Part shown: one piece after another, positions 22,278 through 23,984 of the stretch
Numbering within the stretch: position 1 is the first letter of the stretch
Layout of the letters: each line of letters opens with the position of its first letter
Source of the DNA: Oscillospiraceae bacterium
GTDB lineage: Bacteria; Bacillota; Clostridia; Oscillospirales; Oscillospiraceae
Length of the DNA: 23,984 nucleotides
Direction of reading: 5' to 3'
Assembly (NCBI GenBank): GCA_017409645.1
Contig: JAFQSI010000182.1
Coordinates: 1 to 23,984 of the forward strand
The notes under the pieces: generated by a model
Seen by the model: only the letters and a program-made list of their open reading frames with translations
Databases searched by the model: none
What the model was told of the DNA's origin: nothing
Made by a program: the position numbers and the translations under genes

Positions 22278-22952
22278 ATGTGGAAATGCCCTGTCTGCAG
22301 GAGGAAGAACCGATCGATGGTTTGCTCCTGCGGATTTGATGAAAGCATGAATTATAACAAATATCCCACGTTTGCAGTCTTTGGCTCCGCTGTGGACGAG
22401 TATTCGGCGGAGAAACCGCAGGACATCCCACCGGAAGTACCGCAGGAGCCCCAAAAAGAGGAGCCGCCCGAGGTCCCGGAGGATGAAACACCGACGGAGA
22501 CTTCCCAGATCCCGGAATCTGAAGTGCAGACATCCCTGTCCGATGTTCCGGATGACGAGGTGAAGGTGCCCGGTTCCTCGGGAAAACGTCCGATCCTGCT
22601 GTATGCGGGAGCTGTGGTGCTGCTTCTGACGGTCATACTGACTATGACCATGTATCTCCGGAAGACGCCGGAAGAGCCCAGCGCTAATCTGCCGACCATG
22701 AGGACCATGACGAGCGATTGCAGCCGTTTGCTTTCGGATTCCGGTCTGTCCGGCGCGGTGTTGGAGCTGTGGGTACAGGATCAGGAGCTGAATGAACGGT
22801 TTCAGGTGCTGACGGTGGTCTGTGCCGCAGAGGTTTTGGAGGATGGGCAGGAAAAGCAGTACACGGTAGAGCTGCTTTATCAGCTTGAGGACGGAAATTG
22901 GAAATACAGTACATTGAGCAATGTGAGAGAGGAAGAGGAGGATCCGCTATGA
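22278..22952 (+). CDS. Zinc-ribbon single-pass membrane protein of unknown function
   Basis: 224 residues. The N-terminal zinc ribbon has Cys4, Cys7, Cys16 and Cys18 (CPVC...CSC). Residues about 45-100 are an acidic Pro/Glu-rich linker, Arg104 begins a membrane anchor (RPILLYAGAVVLLLTVILTMTMYL), and residues about 135-224 form an extracytoplasmic domain ending in an acidic EEEEDP tail. The expected topology is ribbon inside, C-domain outside. The start at 22278 has GAAGGAGA at 22263-22270; a Met at 22254 would overlap the ribosome site. The last four bases overlap the next gene (ATGA). The C-domain pattern YTVELLYQLEDGNWKYSTL resembles FSLEYSLSEGAWTLEQCSL in that neighbour. I do not recognise a named family for the whole protein. 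Confidence 0.82.
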   Translation: MWKCPVCRRKNRSMVCSCGFDESMNYNKYPTFAVFGSAVDEYSAEKPQDIPPEVPQEPQKEEPPEVPEDETPTETSQIPESEVQTSLSDVPDDEVKVPGSSGKRPILLYAGAVVLLLTVILTMTMYLRKTPEEPSANLPTMRTMTSDCSRLLSDSGLSGAVLELWVQDQELNERFQVLTVVCAAEVLEDGQEKQYTVELLYQLEDGNWKYSTLSNVREEEEDPL

Positions 22953-23984
22953 AATTACGACAGATCGTCGCCTGGCTGCTGCTGACCGCAGTCCTGTTGA
23001 CAGCCTGCGGCGGAACGGACACACCCGCAGCACCGGACGATGCGGTTGTGCAGAACGACATTACAGATTACATTACAGAGCTTCTGGATGACAGCGCCGC
23101 CATCACCGCCTATACCAGAATGAAGGACTCGACCGACGCGTCCAGAGCATCCATCGAGTGCAGCGTGACCTACTGTGGCGATCGGGGCGAATACAGCGGT
23201 ATCTTTTCGCTGGAATACAGTCTCAGCGAAGGGGCCTGGACCCTGGAGCAGTGTTCCCTGGAATTGACGGAAAGACCGGAGATCCCCATGGAGGAGCCTT
23301 CGGTCCCTGTGGAATCCACGGCAGCCTCCGATCCCACCGGAACGGAGCCTCCGGTACCCCCGGTCGTTGAAACAGGCTCGAGCCGCGGGGAAACCGAATC
23401 CGGCAAGGCGGAAACCAAGAACATCTGGAAGATCAGCCACAGCAAGGTGACCCTTTATGTCGGCGAATCCTTCAATCTCCGTGTCACGAATCAGAACAGC
23501 ACCGCAGCGAACATCAGCTGGCGTGCAAAGAAATCCGGTATTGTGACCATCTCCGGCAAGAAGATCACTGCAGTGGCAAAGGGTGAAACCACCATAACCG
23601 GCTCCGTGGATGGACAGACCTTCACCTGCACGGTCACAGTAAAGGAAAAGGCCGCTTCCACACCGACACCCGTCGTTCCGGAGGATACCGTGGCCGCTCC
23701 GGCTCCTGTTCCGACCACCACAGCTCCTCCCCCGACGACTACGGAACCGCCTCCTCCCCCGACCACCACGGAGCCCAAGGGGAAGGCTCCCAGCGGCTAT
23801 TCCATCCGGGTCAGTCCCAGCGAGGTGATCCTGTATCAGAGCTTCTATGTCACGGTGAACCCGAATGTCGATGATTACACCAAGATCGTCATCCACGCCG
23901 TTGACCCCAAGGGCACGACCTGGGACTTTTCGATCACCAGTGGCAACTCCATCGAGCTGCTTGTGGATCAGGCTGAGCTGACCG
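22949..23984 (+). CDS. Ig-like (Big_2) lipoprotein, cut off by the right edge
   Basis: The frame is open from ATG 22949 to the end of the window (345 codons), with no stop seen. Residues 1-20 are a lipoprotein signal (MKLRQIVAWLLLTAVLLTAC) with lipobox LTAC and Cys20 as the lipidated residue. Residues about 33-106 form a small domain like the C-domain of the upstream protein, 158-232 a Big_2-type Ig-like domain (SKVTLYVGESFNLRVTN... ITAVAKGETTITGS), 233-280 a Pro/Thr-rich wall-spanning linker (TTTEPPPPPTTTEP), and 281-345 the start of another Ig-like fold. ATGA overlap with the zinc-ribbon gene signals coupling. Probably an outer-face partner of that protein; function unknown. Confidence 0.85.
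   Translation, partial: MKLRQIVAWLLLTAVLLTACGGTDTPAAPDDAVVQNDITDYITELLDDSAAITAYTRMKDSTDASRASIECSVTYCGDRGEYSGIFSLEYSLSEGAWTLEQCSLELTERPEIPMEEPSVPVESTAASDPTGTEPPVPPVVETGSSRGETESGKAETKNIWKISHSKVTLYVGESFNLRVTNQNSTAANISWRAKKSGIVTISGKKITAVAKGETTITGSVDGQTFTCTVTVKEKAASTPTPVVPEDTVAAPAPVPTTTAPPPTTTEPPPPPTTTEPKGKAPSGYSIRVSPSEVILYQSFYVTVNPNVDDYTKIVIHAVDPKGTTWDFSITSGNSIELLVDQAELT

Noticed and set aside
1..23984. CRISPR array, tRNA/rRNA genes, prophage, insertion sequence transposase or known defence operon
   Set aside because: I looked for regular direct repeats with spacers, tRNA-like folds, transposase or integrase motifs and defence-type domains and saw none.

Overview
The window looks like chromosome from a GC-rich, spore-forming member of the Clostridia (Oscillospiraceae/Ruminococcaceae-like). 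The basis is the Firmicute-type rnpA-yidD-yidC-jag cluster, a PdaA-type spore cortex deacetylase, a Mini-III RNase, an RqcH/NFACT protein, a giant SLH-anchored exoprotease and very GC3-biased codons. Genus cannot be fixed from sequence alone. All convincing genes lie on the + strand.

Layout. (1) 96-2953: rnpA, yidD, yidC and jag, closed by an intrinsic terminator; this is the RNase P protein/membrane insertase/RNA-binding cluster usually found near the origin. (2) 2967-4422: a palindromic repeat, a strong promoter and a monocistronic M42 metallopeptidase with its own terminator. (3) 4495-7452: cardiolipin synthase, a second kind of palindromic repeat, and a DUF2974 alpha/beta-hydrolase, then a terminator. 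(4) 7499-8266: pdaA-like deacetylase. (5) 8298-12535: another palindromic repeat, a promoter, an RlmI-like rRNA methyltransferase, the second copy of the purine-rich repeat, then HepI/Gx-transporter, mrnC and rqcH with overlapping ends, and a terminator. (6) 12542-18575: a near-consensus promoter and a 1985-residue secreted S8 protease with PA, Ig-like, beta-helix-like, FIVAR and SLH parts. (7) 18576-19183: about 600 bp without a credible gene but with four strong stem-loops, including an exact 28-nt duplicate hairpin, plus a promoter-terminator-promoter arrangement. (8) 19184-22131: Uup-like ABC-F ATPase and a polysaccharide pyruvyltransferase. (9) 22208-23984: promoter, zinc-ribbon membrane protein and an overlapping lipoprotein gene that runs off the right edge.

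How the genes fit together. Many products concern the envelope and translation: YidC inserts membrane proteins, Cls makes cardiolipin, PdaA modifies peptidoglycan, the SLH protease is displayed on the wall, and the pyruvyltransferase could make the pyruvylated polymer that SLH domains bind. RnpA, Mini-III, RlmI, RqcH, ABC-F and Jag act on RNA or ribosomes. I see no prophage, transposase, CRISPR array, tRNA/rRNA gene or recognised defence system. The least described pieces are the zinc-ribbon/lipoprotein pair at the right end, the multi-domain protease, the two palindromic repeat families and the hairpin-dense gap at 18.6-19.1 kb.
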